A stretch of 64,000 nucleotides of DNA from Burkholderia sp. LMG 13014 (GTDB taxonomy: Bacteria; Pseudomonadota; Gammaproteobacteria; Burkholderiales; Burkholderiaceae). The DNA lies in the NCBI RefSeq assembly GCF_905232215.1, contig NZ_CAJNKE010000001.1:28200-92199 (forward strand), in the 5' to 3' direction. Each line of letters opens with the position of its first letter. Within the stretch, counting starts at the first letter, position 1. Shown one piece after another: positions 8,591 to 17,893 of the stretch. A program made the translations under genes and the position numbers. The notes under the pieces are model-generated. The model worked only from the letters and a program-made list of their open reading frames with translations, did not search any database and was not told where the DNA came from.

Positions 8591-10303
8591 ATGACACGAT
8601 TTACTCCTTCCGCGCAGGCTTTTCTCGACGCACGCGATCTGCTGCTGCAGCATCGCACCGACTACGAGCGCGCGTACGCCGAGTTCACCTGGCCTGAACT
8701 TGAGACATTCAACTGGGCGCTCGACTATTTCGATGTGATGGCCGAGCGTAACGACAATCCGGCGTTATGGATCGTCGACGATCCGGCCGGGTCGGGCAAC
8801 ACGTTCACGTTTGCGCAGATGGCCGAGCGCTCGTCACGCGTGGCCAACTTCCTCAGAGGGCTGGGGGTGACGCGTGGAGACAGGCTGCTGCTGATGCTGC
8901 CGAATCGCGTCGAACTCTGGGACGTGATGCTGGCCGCGATGAAGCTCGGTGCCGTCGTGCTGCCAGCCACGACCCAACTGTCCGCGGACGATGTTCGCGA
9001 GCGGGTGGAAGTGGCCGGGGCGCGTTTCGTCGTTGTCGATGCGGCGGAACTCGGGAAGTTCGACGCGCTCGATGTCGACATGACGTTCATCGCGGTCGGC
9101 GCTGCGCCGGGCGCAGCACGTGGCTGGATCGACTTCGGCCGCGCATATGAAGCGAGCGCCTCGTTCGAACCGGACGGTCCGACGAAAGCGACCGATCCAT
9201 TGCTGCTGTACTTCACGTCGGGCACGACGTCGAAGCCGAAGCTCGTCGAGCATACGCATCAAAGCTATCCGGTCGGACACCTCTCGACGATGTACTGGAT
9301 CGGGCTGCAGCCGGGTGACGTGCACTGGAACATCAGCTCGCCGGGCTGGGCGAAGCACGCGTGGAGCTGCTTCTTTGCGCCGTGGAATGCGCAGGCGTGC
9401 GTGTTCGTCTACAACTATGCGCGCTTCGTACCGAAAGAGACGCTGGATGTACTCGTTCGTTGTGGGGTCACGACGCTCTGTGCGCCGCCGACCGTCTGGC
9501 GGATGATGGTGCAAGAGCCGCTTGCGTCGTATCCGGTGAAGCTGCGTGAGATCGTCGGTGCGGGCGAACCGCTGAATCCGGAGATCATTGAGCGGGTGCG
9601 GCATGCATGGAACGTCACGATCCGCGACGGCTTCGGCCAGACCGAAACGACCTGCCAGATCGGTAATTCTCCGGGCCAGCCCGTCGTCAACGGATCGATG
9701 GGGCGGCCGTTGCCCGGGTACCGTATCGAACTTGTCGATGCAGACGACCAGCCCGCGAGCGAAGGCGAAATTGCGTTGCCTCTCGAGCAGCGTCCGGCCG
9801 GCTTGATGACCGGCTATGCGAACAACGAGCAGGCGACCGCGCATGCGATGCGCAACGGCTTGTACCACACGTCGGACGTTGCACTGCGTCTTGACGATGG
9901 CTATTACGTGTACGTCGGTCGTGCGGACGACGTGTTCAAGTCATCCGACTACCGGTTGAGTCCTTTCGAGCTGGAGAGCGTGCTGATCGAGCACGAGGCG
10001 ATCGCGGAGGCGGCCGTGGTGCCAAGTGCCGACCCGCTGCGTCTGTCGGTACCGAAGGCGTTTGTCATGGTGCGCCACGGTTACGATGCCGGCCCCGATC
10101 TCGCTCGTGAGGTATTTCGCTTCTCGCGCGAAAAGCTTGCACCGTATAAGCGGATTCGGCGACTCCAGTTCAGCGATCTGCCGAAGACCATCTCAGGAAA
10201 AATTCGCCGTGTCGAATTGCGGCGGCTGGAAATGGAACGCGATTCAGGAGCCGGGCGATTCGCGGACGAGTATTGGGAAGAAGATTTTCCCGAGTTGCGC
10301 TGA
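8591..10303 (+). CDS. AMP-binding acyl-CoA synthetase (medium-chain/ACSM-like)
   Basis: The 570-residue protein is an ANL-superfamily ligase that activates a carboxylic acid to its CoA thioester through an acyl-adenylate. Motifs appear in order: P-loop YFTSGTTSKPKLVEH (about residue 210), DGFGQTET (about 345), the hinge YVGRADDVFKSSDYRLSPFE (about 440), and the catalytic Lys in PKTISGKIRR near the C-terminus. The ATG at 8591 matches the family N-terminus. It stands at the left edge of the cym/cmt-like island. It may activate an acid side product such as the branched acid released by the C-C hydrolase, or an aryl acid. Its acid substrate cannot be read from sequence. Confidence 0.85.
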   Translation: MTRFTPSAQAFLDARDLLLQHRTDYERAYAEFTWPELETFNWALDYFDVMAERNDNPALWIVDDPAGSGNTFTFAQMAERSSRVANFLRGLGVTRGDRLLLMLPNRVELWDVMLAAMKLGAVVLPATTQLSADDVRERVEVAGARFVVVDAAELGKFDALDVDMTFIAVGAAPGAARGWIDFGRAYEASASFEPDGPTKATDPLLLYFTSGTTSKPKLVEHTHQSYPVGHLSTMYWIGLQPGDVHWNISSPGWAKHAWSCFFAPWNAQACVFVYNYARFVPKETLDVLVRCGVTTLCAPPTVWRMMVQEPLASYPVKLREIVGAGEPLNPEIIERVRHAWNVTIRDGFGQTETTCQIGNSPGQPVVNGSMGRPLPGYRIELVDADDQPASEGEIALPLEQRPAGLMTGYANNEQATAHAMRNGLYHTSDVALRLDDGYYVYVGRADDVFKSSDYRLSPFELESVLIEHEAIAEAAVVPSADPLRLSVPKAFVMVRHGYDAGPDLAREVFRFSREKLAPYKRIRRLQFSDLPKTISGKIRRVELRRLEMERDSGAGRFADEYWEEDFPELR

Positions 10304-10313
10304 CCTTGTACCG

Positions 10314-10354
10314 TCGGGGCCGGGCACGACGCATTCGCGCCCGGCCCCGATTTC
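10314..10354 (+). terminator. intrinsic terminator after the acyl-CoA synthetase
   Basis: A 12-bp perfect stem (TCGGGGCCGGGC at 10314-10325 and its complement at 10339-10350) is followed by TTTCTCCTT. It lies 10 bp after the stop codon and also separates this gene from the convergent hydrolase-like gene. Confidence 0.75.
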
Positions 10355-10409
10355 TCCTTGATGCCGCAATGCAGGTTTGCCCGCCGACCGGGGCGATCGA
10401 TCGCGCGTG

Positions 10410-11084
10410 TCAGTGACCGCGTACACGCAGGTGCCGGCCGAGGAACTCGACGGTGTGTCCGAAGGCCTGCGAAGCGCTCTCCTCGTGGTAATGAAGAGGG
10501 TCTCCTTCACGATCGAATCCGTCTCCGGTCGGGTAAAGGCGAATCTGTACAGACGCGGAACCATTGTCAACGGAGACCGGCTGCGAGGACGGACATTGCG
10601 GGTCCAGCGTGCCGCAATGCGCCAGCACCGGTCCGGTTCCGTCCTGCGGCGACACGGGTGTCGGCACGCCGTAATACACGACGCACGGTAGCGACATCTT
10701 GCGGGCTGCGGCGAGCGCAACCGCGCCTCCCCAGCCGTATCCAACGATTGCAATCTCGCCGGCGTGACCGATCGCGTCAGCGGCGGTCGCGACGAGCTCG
10801 GCCGCGGTGTCGACTCCGAGTGTCGCTGCGAGCTTGTTGCCACGCTGGTAGTCGTCGGCCGCATAGTGGTCAAGTTCGACTTCACGCTCGACCTGGTCGA
10901 ACAGTGCGGGCACGACCGTCAGATATCCTTCGGCGGCGTATCGTTCGGCGATGTTGCGCATGTCGGCGTTGACGCCGAATATTTCGTGTACCAGCACGAT
11001 TCCGCCGACCGGTTTGTCGTCCGGCTCGGCGGACCATCCATTCATCGGTCCATGTGTGCTCACCAGCGTGATCCAGTGACTCAT
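10410..11084 (-). CDS. dienelactone hydrolase-like protein lacking the catalytic Cys and His
   Basis: The 224-residue protein has the overall DLH fold signature: VLVHEIFGVNADMRNIAERY (the conserved Glu loop), a nucleophile-elbow region, GTLDP with the acid Asp161, and a C-terminal YPTGDGF. In active dienelactone hydrolases the elbow is G-x-C-x-G-G and the last motif is GHGF. Here the elbow reads VGYGWGG (Gly117 in place of Cys) and the last motif reads GDGF (Asp188 in place of His). Two of three triad residues are therefore missing, although the frame is intact. Start: ATG at 11084, just before ITLVSTHGPMNGW. A CymR-like operator lies 66 bp upstream of the start. Confidence 0.75.
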   Translation of the reverse strand: MSHWITLVSTHGPMNGWSAEPDDKPVGGIVLVHEIFGVNADMRNIAERYAAEGYLTVVPALFDQVEREVELDHYAADDYQRGNKLAATLGVDTAAELVATAADAIGHAGEIAIVGYGWGGAVALAAARKMSLPCVVYYGVPTPVSPQDGTGPVLAHCGTLDPQCPSSQPVSVDNGSASVQIRLYPTGDGFDREGDPLHYHEESASQAFGHTVEFLGRHLRVRGH

Positions 11085-11150
11085 CCATACCTCAGACAGT
11101 GCGATTGATCGGGAACATCCTGGAGGATTGTGATGCAACCTTCAAAAAAT

Positions 11151-11168
11151 AAACAGTATAGTCTGTTT
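11151..11168 (-). promoter_or_regulatory. CymR-like operator, site 1
   Basis: AAACAG-TATAGT-CTGTTT is a perfect 6-6-6 inverted repeat in an AT-rich patch between the LAL regulator and the hydrolase-like gene. Read on the minus strand it contains TATACT, a good -10 hexamer, so a bound repressor would cover the promoter. It shares the core AGTCTGTTT with sites 3 and 4 in this window. Confidence 0.75.
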
Positions 11169-11191
11169 CTTTTTTTGCTGGCTTGTCCGAT

Positions 11192-13954
11192 TCAGTTCAA
11201 CAGCCCATAGGCGCGCGCCTTGGCGAGCGCCGCAGAGCGGTTTCGCACACCGAGCTTGCCGTAGAGGTTCCGGAGGTGCCATTTGACGGTCGGGAGGCTG
11301 AGCGAAAGCTGGTCCGCCAGCGTCTGGTTGCTCAGTCCTTCGTTGACGAGACGCAGGAGTTGGGTTTCGCGCGAGGTGAGCGGCTGGACCACATCGACGG
11401 GCCCGGCTGCCGAACTGAAGGCGCCGGTAACATCGCCGTCGTCATCGCTTTGCGATTGACCGCAAATTGCGTGAAGCCGGTCGAGAAAATCGATTTCGGC
11501 GGGGCGAATCAACGCGAAATCGCGAGCGCTCGCTTTGGCGATAAGCTTGCCGACGGCTCGTTGATACAGGATGAACGGATAGACGAGCGAGCCGGTGTGT
11601 GCCAGACCGATTGCGCGTGACAGTGCTCGCGTCGCTTCCCGCTTTCTTCCCGCGCGGGCATAGGCATCCATCGATGCGAGCAGGAGGGACACGCGATCGC
11701 TGGTGCGCCCTTGCGTGGTGGCGAGTCGCATTGCGGCATCGATCGTGTCATGGGCCTGTTTGAAAAGACCTTTCGCAATGGCCAGCTCGATACCGACGAG
11801 CAACCAGTCGCTGCGCTCGCGCATCCCTGTCGCGTGCGTGCGGTTGCCGGACTGAATGACCCGGCCGGCGAGTTCGATTGAATCGGTCTCGGCTTCGATG
11901 CCGGCATGCAGGCGTCGCCGGATGCGTTGCGCCGACAACACGGTCATGATGCGAGGTGCGTACCGGCGCGCAATTTCGTCAAGGGATGAATCAGTCGTGT
12001 CGGCGAATTCGCCATCCGGCTTCATGGCCACGCACGCGCCGAGCCCGAGTTCGGTGGTCATGGGAACGCCGTAATGATTGGCGGGCTGCATGCTGCGCTC
12101 GAGCGGCGGGCGTGCGTCGGCAAACTTGCCTTGATCGGTCAGCGCACGGGCATGCACGCTATCGATGATGGCCAGCACGGGAGAGCTTTCCCCGATTTCA
12201 GACAGGACGCGGGCTCGCACGTTGCCCAGGATCCGGTCGGCGAGATCCGGTCGCGCGCGAGACAGGGCGAGGGCCGCGCGCAAAATGCCGATCCACGCGC
12301 GCAGGAAGATGCTGTGCGATCGTTCGATCGCGCCGTCCGCAGCATCCAGATGCCGCTCGCTTTCGGCCAGATCCCCGCGGTCCAGGGCAGCCAGGGCGGC
12401 CACCGCAGTTACGGTGCCGACCTGAAGCGGGTCGTAGTGCCTGGTGTCGTTCAGCCACGCCAGCGCCTCGTCGTGAGCGGCGTCCAATGCATCCGTCGAT
12501 ACCGCCAGCACGATTCTCAGGAAAGAGAGATCGGCCGTTTCGAGTGCGGCCGAAGGTGGGGCGGGATCTTCCGAGAGGCGCCGATCCAGCATTTCCAGTG
12601 CGGATCCCGCTTTTTCATACTGCATCAAATGGCACAAGGCCCAGACATACCAACCTTGTGCCTGAACCGGCAAATCGCCGCCGAGACTGAGCAATTTTTC
12701 AGTCCACTCGACGAACAATGACATTTGTCCGCAGTCTGCCGCGACGTGCCGAGCGATGCGACCGATCAGACTTTCGGCCCGTTTTACGTCCGGCGCCTCG
12801 AGTGCGCTCCCCAATGCCGACACGTAGTCCTTGCGATCCTCGTACCAGCGAGCCGCATTCTTCAATACCTCGGACCGGCGTGCGGGAGACAGGCGGTCTT
12901 TCGCTTCCTGCAGCAGGTACTCGCGAAGCAGCGTGTGCAAGCGAAACCATCGACGGCCGACGCCGATCGAAAAGATCAGCAGGTTGCGCTGCAGCAGGTC
13001 GTCCAGCCAGTCGCGAGCGTTAGGATTGCCCGTGATGAACTCCGCCAGCTCCACGTTGAATTCGCGCACGAGCGCGACCTCCATCAGGAAGTGCACCCGG
13101 GCGGGATCGATGATGGACAGGACGCGCTCGGTGAGCACGCGGGAAATGTCTTTCTGGTCACCGTTGAAATCACGCAGCGGCGTTGGCGGAAAGTGCGCCG
13201 AAGCGGTGTCGCAGGGAAACTGCTGCTGTTCCGACATCAGAACCTGGGCCAGGCGCACGGCCGCAGGCCACCCCTCGGTGTGCGCATGGATCTCCTGAAC
13301 CGCCCTGTCGTCAAGCCCCGCGAATCCCGACAACGAGAACAGTTGTCTTGTCTCGTCGCGGTTGAAACCGAGTTGGTCGGGCCCAAGCAACAGACCATCC
13401 ACCTCGAGTTTCATCCGGACGAAATCGATGGGGAGGTTACGCACGCTGGAGACGACCAGGCGCACATCCGGCACGCGATGAAACGTCAGGCGTTCGATGA
13501 AGGCGGAGACCATCGGATCGATGCACACATCGAGGTTGTCGATGAACAGGATCGTGCGCCCGCGCAGCTGGCGCAGGTCGCCGACGATTGCCTCCAGCGC
13601 GTGATTGGGGTCAAGAATGTCGACCGGGTCCGCGACGGGACTGGCCGGCTGCGCATGCCGGTCGTCTGTCGTGTGCGACGCGTCCGTCAGGGCCTGTCGA
13701 AGGAGCGCCAGGACGGAGCGGACATCTCGCTCCCGCTCGTCGAGCGAGAGCCAAAGGCAACGCTCGTCGCCGGAGCGCAGCCAGCGGTAGATTGCACTCA
13801 ACAGGACCGTTTTCCCGTAACCGGGCGGTGCCGTGACCACCGTGAGGCGGGGAAGCGCCCGCGCGCGTAGCAGCGCAAACGCGCGGGTCGGCACGCGCTC
13901 GAAGCCGAAATCAGGGGGCGCAAGCCGTCCGCGGGACCAATTGTTCCAGTTCAT
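11192..13954 (-). CDS. LAL (MalT/AlkS-type) LuxR-family transcriptional activator
   Basis: This regulator of about 920 residues has an N-terminal NTPase with Walker A APPGYGKTVLL (about residue 44) and a Walker B-like ILFIDNLDV. A long TPR-like middle follows, then a C-terminal LuxR helix-turn-helix (LTSRETQLLRLVNEGLSNQT, then LSLPTVKWHLRNLYGKLGV). LAL proteins bind ATP and an inducer and activate transcription. AlkS, which controls the alkane monooxygenase genes of Pseudomonas, belongs to this group, which fits the AlkB-type monooxygenase nearby. I chose the ATG at 13954; a TTG 66 bases upstream (14020) would add 22 residues. It is transcribed divergently from the dehydrogenase operon and may control that operon. 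Confidence 0.85.
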   Translation of the reverse strand: MNWNNWSRGRLAPPDFGFERVPTRAFALLRARALPRLTVVTAPPGYGKTVLLSAIYRWLRSGDERCLWLSLDERERDVRSVLALLRQALTDASHTTDDRHAQPASPVADPVDILDPNHALEAIVGDLRQLRGRTILFIDNLDVCIDPMVSAFIERLTFHRVPDVRLVVSSVRNLPIDFVRMKLEVDGLLLGPDQLGFNRDETRQLFSLSGFAGLDDRAVQEIHAHTEGWPAAVRLAQVLMSEQQQFPCDTASAHFPPTPLRDFNGDQKDISRVLTERVLSIIDPARVHFLMEVALVREFNVELAEFITGNPNARDWLDDLLQRNLLIFSIGVGRRWFRLHTLLREYLLQEAKDRLSPARRSEVLKNAARWYEDRKDYVSALGSALEAPDVKRAESLIGRIARHVAADCGQMSLFVEWTEKLLSLGGDLPVQAQGWYVWALCHLMQYEKAGSALEMLDRRLSEDPAPPSAALETADLSFLRIVLAVSTDALDAAHDEALAWLNDTRHYDPLQVGTVTAVAALAALDRGDLAESERHLDAADGAIERSHSIFLRAWIGILRAALALSRARPDLADRILGNVRARVLSEIGESSPVLAIIDSVHARALTDQGKFADARPPLERSMQPANHYGVPMTTELGLGACVAMKPDGEFADTTDSSLDEIARRYAPRIMTVLSAQRIRRRLHAGIEAETDSIELAGRVIQSGNRTHATGMRERSDWLLVGIELAIAKGLFKQAHDTIDAAMRLATTQGRTSDRVSLLLASMDAYARAGRKREATRALSRAIGLAHTGSLVYPFILYQRAVGKLIAKASARDFALIRPAEIDFLDRLHAICGQSQSDDDGDVTGAFSSAAGPVDVVQPLTSRETQLLRLVNEGLSNQTLADQLSLSLPTVKWHLRNLYGKLGVRNRSAALAKARAYGLLN

Positions 13955-14397
13955 CGAGTTCAGTGCTTCCAGGCGTACGTCATTGACGTGGTTGCCGCGT
14001 ATGGGATGGATGCGGGTCAACCGCTCGGGTACCCCAGTTCAACTGCCGGACGGTCTTTCCATTTTGCGATGCACAAAACCGCGGGTGATATCTGCCGCTT
14101 GTGCGCCGCTGGTCAGATTCTGACCGCGCGTCACGACTTCAGGGCCCCGGGTTTTTCCTAGGTCCATACCCGTCCTTTGGGATGGGGATGTCAATCGAAG
14201 ACAAGGCTTTAAGCGTTCTGCAACGAAACGGCGGATATCGATCGTGCGAACCATCGAATCCTCCCGGCGGTTGCGGATGGGTTGGGAGTCGGCACATCCC
14301 CGTTCTCCGAATCCCGGGACATCTTGAAGCGGCACTATCTGGCACAAAAAAGACAGCTCAGTCTGTCTGTTTTATTGAATCAAACTGGAGCGAGACG
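13955..14397. other. divergent intergenic region between LAL regulator and cym-like operon
   Basis: About 440 bases with no convincing gene. It must hold the promoters of the regulator (leftward) and the dehydrogenase operon (rightward). The CymR-like site 2 lies at its right end, so the operon may be both repressed by CymR and activated by the LAL protein. No LAL binding motif could be assigned. Confidence 0.6.
14351..14368 (+). promoter_or_regulatory. CymR-like operator, site 2
   Basis: AGACAG-CTCAGT-CTGTCT is a perfect 6-6-6 inverted repeat that ends 29 bp before the ATG of the first gene of the upper-pathway operon. It differs from site 1 by one symmetrical change (AAACAG to AGACAG, matched in the other arm), which argues for a dimeric binding site and not a chance repeat. 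Confidence 0.7.
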
Positions 14398-15156
14398 ATG
14401 AGACTTGAAGGCAAGGTGGCAATCGTAACGGGTGCGGCCACCGGTATCGGCAACGCGATCGCGAGGAAGTATGCCGCTGAAGGCGCGAAGATCGTGATCG
14501 CCGACGTGAAGGGGGCGGAATCGGCCGCCGCCGAATTCGGCCCGGGCGTTGCGCTCGGTGTTCAAGCGAATGTGGCCGATCCGGACAGCGTCCGGCAGAT
14601 GGCAGCCGCGGCAGTGGAGCAGTTCGGGAAAATCGACGTGCTGGTCAACAACGCCGGCATCTTCACCGGACTCAACGGCATTCCGATGGAGTCGATCCCG
14701 GTCGAGGACTGGGATCGACTCTATGCGGTGAACGTCAAGGGCCCGTGGCTGTGCACGAGCGCGGTAGCGGCGGCGATGCGCGAAGGTGGCGGCGGCCGGA
14801 TCATCAATATCGCTTCGGTCATCGCGCATGTCGGCGTTCCGTTCATGCTGCATTACGTGTCGAGCAAGGGGGCCGTCGCGGCAATGACCCGTGCGATGGC
14901 ACGCGAATTCGCGGCGACGAAGAGCCGGATCCTGGTCAATTCGATCTCGCCCGGCTACACCCATTCGGCGAACGCGATCGCCAACGCCGGCCAGCATGAG
15001 CAATTCGAAGGGGTGGCTTCGCAGATGCGAACGATCGAGCGCCCGCAGCAGCCTGACGACATCGCCGGCGCGGCGCTCTGGCTTGCCAGCGACGAAGCGT
15101 CTTACATCAATGGCCAGAACGTCGTCGTGGACGGCGGCATTTTCATGAGTCTCTGA
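14398..15156 (+). CDS. short-chain dehydrogenase, probable aryl-alcohol dehydrogenase (CymB-like role)
   Basis: A 252-residue classical SDR with cofactor motif TGAATGIG (residues 12-19), NNAG near residue 86, catalytic Ser in NIASVIAHV and YVSSK (Tyr-x3-Lys) near 155. The acidic residue after the second strand (IADVK) suggests NAD(H) over NADP(H). As first gene of the operon that continues with an aldehyde dehydrogenase and a membrane monooxygenase, it most likely oxidises the benzylic alcohol made by the monooxygenase, as CymB does in the p-cymene pathway. An alternative role on another hydroxylated intermediate cannot be excluded. Confidence 0.8.
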   Translation: MRLEGKVAIVTGAATGIGNAIARKYAAEGAKIVIADVKGAESAAAEFGPGVALGVQANVADPDSVRQMAAAAVEQFGKIDVLVNNAGIFTGLNGIPMESIPVEDWDRLYAVNVKGPWLCTSAVAAAMREGGGGRIINIASVIAHVGVPFMLHYVSSKGAVAAMTRAMAREFAATKSRILVNSISPGYTHSANAIANAGQHEQFEGVASQMRTIERPQQPDDIAGAALWLASDEASYINGQNVVVDGGIFMSL

Positions 15157-15203
15157 TCGTTTCTCGGAGGTTCACTACAGCAATCCATCGCAGAGCTAAC
15201 GCC

Positions 15204-16688
15204 ATGAATGCAAACGTGCCGCACGTTGCGGACCCGACCCGTCTCAGGAACAAGAACTTGATTGGTGGCCAGTGGAAGGATGCGCTTTCCGGCCAGTCGA
15301 TCACCGTCGAGAACCCCGCGACCGAAGAGATCATCGCGGAAGTGCCTCGCGGCCAACAGGAGGACATCGACGCGGCCGTGAAGGTTGCGCGAACCACATT
15401 CGAGTCCGCCGCGTGGCGCAAGATCCGTCCGATCGATCGCGGCCGGATTCTGGAAAACATCGCTCGCAAGATCGAGGAACATGCCGACGAGCTGGTCTGG
15501 CTGGAGTCGGTGGACACCGGCAAGGCGATCTCGTTCGCGAAGGTCATCGATCTTCCGTCGACGGTTGACGTGTTTCGTTACATGGGCGGATGGTGCTCGA
15601 AGCTGAGTGGTTCGACGCCGCCGATCTCGTTCGACGGAAAGGAATACCACACGTATACGCGTCGGGAGCCGGTCGGGGTGGTCGGTGCGATCACGCCATG
15701 GAATTACCCGCTCGCGCTGGGAGCCTGGAAGATTGCATCGGCGTTGGCCGCGGGTTGCACGATGGTTCTGAAGCCCACCGAGCTGACGCCGCTCAGCACG
15801 CTTCGGCTGGCCGAGTTGTGCCTCGAAGCGGGATTGCCCGAAGGCGCGCTGAATATCGTCAACGGTTACGGCCATGAGGCTGGCGAGGCACTGGCGCGTC
15901 ACCCGGACGTCGACAAGATCACCTTCACCGGGTCGACGGCGGTGGGCAAGAAGATCGTCGAGTATTCGCTCGGAAACATGAAGCGCGTGACGCTGGAACT
16001 CGGCGGGAAATCGCCGAGCATCGTCTTCGACGATGCGGACCTGGATCAGGTCGCGCTTGGCGCCGCGTTAGCGGTGTTCTTCAACTCAGGCCAGATCTGC
16101 TTTGCCGCGAGCCGTCTGTTCGTGCAGGACAGCGTCTACGATCGCGTGGTCGAGGCGATCGCCGCGGTCGCATCGCAGTTCAAGGTCGGCAACGGCCAGG
16201 CAGCCGACACGATGCTCGGCCCGCTGGTGTCGCGCAAGCAGCAGGAGCGCGTGCTGGGTTACGTTCAGTCCGGCATCGAACAAGGCGCGAGCCTCGTGTG
16301 CGGCGGCCAGAAGGTGGGCGACAAGGGCTACTTCGTGCAGCCGACCGTGTTTGCCGATGCGAATCAATCGATGAAGATCGTGCAGGAGGAGATCTTCGGG
16401 CCGGTTGTCAGCGTCATCCGCTTCAAGGACGAGGCGGAGGCGATTCGCCTCGCGAACGATACGGAGTATGGGCTGGCGGCGAACATCTGGACGCGTGACA
16501 TCAAGAAGGCACATCGCGTGGCGCACCGGCTGCAGGCGGGTTCGGTATGGATCAACTGTCACGGCGTCATCGACCCGGCCGCGCCGTTCGGCGGGTTCAA
16601 GCAGTCCGGCTGGGGGCGTGAAGTATCGGAAGAGGGGCTGGCTGCGTATACCGAAACGAAGACGGTTTGCGCGTTGCTGGACGACTAG
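15204..16688 (+). CDS. NAD-dependent aldehyde dehydrogenase (CymC-like role)
   Basis: This is a full-length (494 residues) class of betaine/aryl-aldehyde dehydrogenase. The motifs are complete: ITPWNYPLAL (about 168), FTGSTAVGK (about 240), ELGGKSP with the general-base Glu (about 264), and GQICFAASR with the catalytic Cys (about 297). It oxidises an aldehyde to the acid with NAD. It follows the SDR by 47 bp and precedes the monooxygenase by 50 bp. In a cym-type pathway it would make the aryl carboxylate from the aldehyde; it could also take an aldehyde released by the StyC-like isomerase two genes downstream. Confidence 0.85.
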   Translation: MNANVPHVADPTRLRNKNLIGGQWKDALSGQSITVENPATEEIIAEVPRGQQEDIDAAVKVARTTFESAAWRKIRPIDRGRILENIARKIEEHADELVWLESVDTGKAISFAKVIDLPSTVDVFRYMGGWCSKLSGSTPPISFDGKEYHTYTRREPVGVVGAITPWNYPLALGAWKIASALAAGCTMVLKPTELTPLSTLRLAELCLEAGLPEGALNIVNGYGHEAGEALARHPDVDKITFTGSTAVGKKIVEYSLGNMKRVTLELGGKSPSIVFDDADLDQVALGAALAVFFNSGQICFAASRLFVQDSVYDRVVEAIAAVASQFKVGNGQAADTMLGPLVSRKQQERVLGYVQSGIEQGASLVCGGQKVGDKGYFVQPTVFADANQSMKIVQEEIFGPVVSVIRFKDEAEAIRLANDTEYGLAANIWTRDIKKAHRVAHRLQAGSVWINCHGVIDPAAPFGGFKQSGWGREVSEEGLAAYTETKTVCALLDD

Positions 16689-16738
16689 TCGATAACCGAT
16701 TTCCGGGCATTGTGTTTGGGCGGTTGAGGAGACCGATC

Positions 16739-17869
16739 ATGTGGGAATACATTAAGTACTACTTTGCACCGTTCGTGCAGGTGTTGGCGATCTGGGGTTT
16801 TTATCGGGGAGGCGACTTCACGTGGATTGCGATCGGCGCGTTTCCGGCCATCGCGATGCTTGACGCGCTGCTGCCGCTCGACCTGTCGGAGCGCAGGATG
16901 AAGAGTCACTTCTGGGCCTATCTGCCGGTCTGGATTGCGACGCTTCTGTTACCCGTCATGTACTTCGTCTTTGCATGGTCGGTCGGGCATCACGCGCTGA
17001 CTGCCCTGCAGATGGCGGGCGGTGTCGCAGGTCTGGCCTGGCTGTCGGTCGTGCCGGGCGTACCGGCGACGCACGAACTCTACCACTCGCGCGGGCGTCT
17101 CGCCCGTTTTGTCGGGCGCTACGGGCAGATCGCGTTTCTCGACTGCATGCGCATGGAAGTGCACGTGGTCGGCCATCACCGTGATGTGGGTACCGCGGAG
17201 GACGTCGACACCGCGCGTCGCGGAGCGACCCTGTACCGCTTCGTCGTCCGGTCGATGTGGGAGTCGACCCGTCTCGAACTCAAGCTCGATGCCGACACGC
17301 TCGAGAAGCGCGGCTACTCGCGCTGGTCGATCCGTCACTCCCTGTGGCGAGCGATCCTTGCCGTCGTGGTGTTCGTCGGCATCATCCATGCAATCGGCGG
17401 CGTCAAGGCAGCAGGCCTGTGTTTCATCGCCATGGTGATCGCGCGTTTCTGGGTGGAGGCATTCAACTATTACCAGCACTTCGGTCAGACCCGGGTCGTC
17501 GGTACCCCCATCGAGAAGCGGCACGTGTGGAATCACTACGGCACGCTTTCCCGGTTGTACGCGTTCGAGATCACCAATCACGCCGAGCACCACCTGAATT
17601 CCTACCTCCCGTACTACAAGCTGGTCCCGGACAGGCAGGCGATCCTCATGCCGAGCATCATCGTCTGCTTCCTTTCGGGGTTCATTCCCCCGTTGTGGTA
17701 CAGCCGAATCATCAAGCCGGCGCTGCGTCGTTGGGATAACGAATTTGCGTCACCGGCAGAGCGTCGCCTCGCGATGGAGCAGAACCGTAGCGTTGGGTGG
17801 GAGGACTGGTTTGACGAGCCGCCGACCAAGCCGGGCAAGCCGACCACGACGGCATGGGCCGGCAGCTGA
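16739..17869 (+). CDS. AlkB/XylM-type integral-membrane di-iron monooxygenase (CymAa-like)
   Basis: This 376-residue membrane protein has the His boxes of the alkane/xylene/p-cymene monooxygenase family: HELYH (about 113), HVVGHHRDVGTAEDVDTARR (about 140), EAFNYYQHFG (about 240), and NHAEHHLNSYLPYY (about 280). About six hydrophobic helices hold the di-iron site at the cytoplasmic face. These enzymes hydroxylate terminal methyl groups or epoxidise vinyl groups using electrons from a reductase, here encoded two genes downstream. A strong GAGGAGA site precedes the ATG. Substrate range is inferred from context: an alkyl- or alkenyl-benzene. Confidence 0.85.
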   Translation: MWEYIKYYFAPFVQVLAIWGFYRGGDFTWIAIGAFPAIAMLDALLPLDLSERRMKSHFWAYLPVWIATLLLPVMYFVFAWSVGHHALTALQMAGGVAGLAWLSVVPGVPATHELYHSRGRLARFVGRYGQIAFLDCMRMEVHVVGHHRDVGTAEDVDTARRGATLYRFVVRSMWESTRLELKLDADTLEKRGYSRWSIRHSLWRAILAVVVFVGIIHAIGGVKAAGLCFIAMVIARFWVEAFNYYQHFGQTRVVGTPIEKRHVWNHYGTLSRLYAFEITNHAEHHLNSYLPYYKLVPDRQAILMPSIIVCFLSGFIPPLWYSRIIKPALRRWDNEFASPAERRLAMEQNRSVGWEDWFDEPPTKPGKPTTTAWAGS

Positions 17870-17893
17870 GCGCGTACTGAACGGAGACTACCT

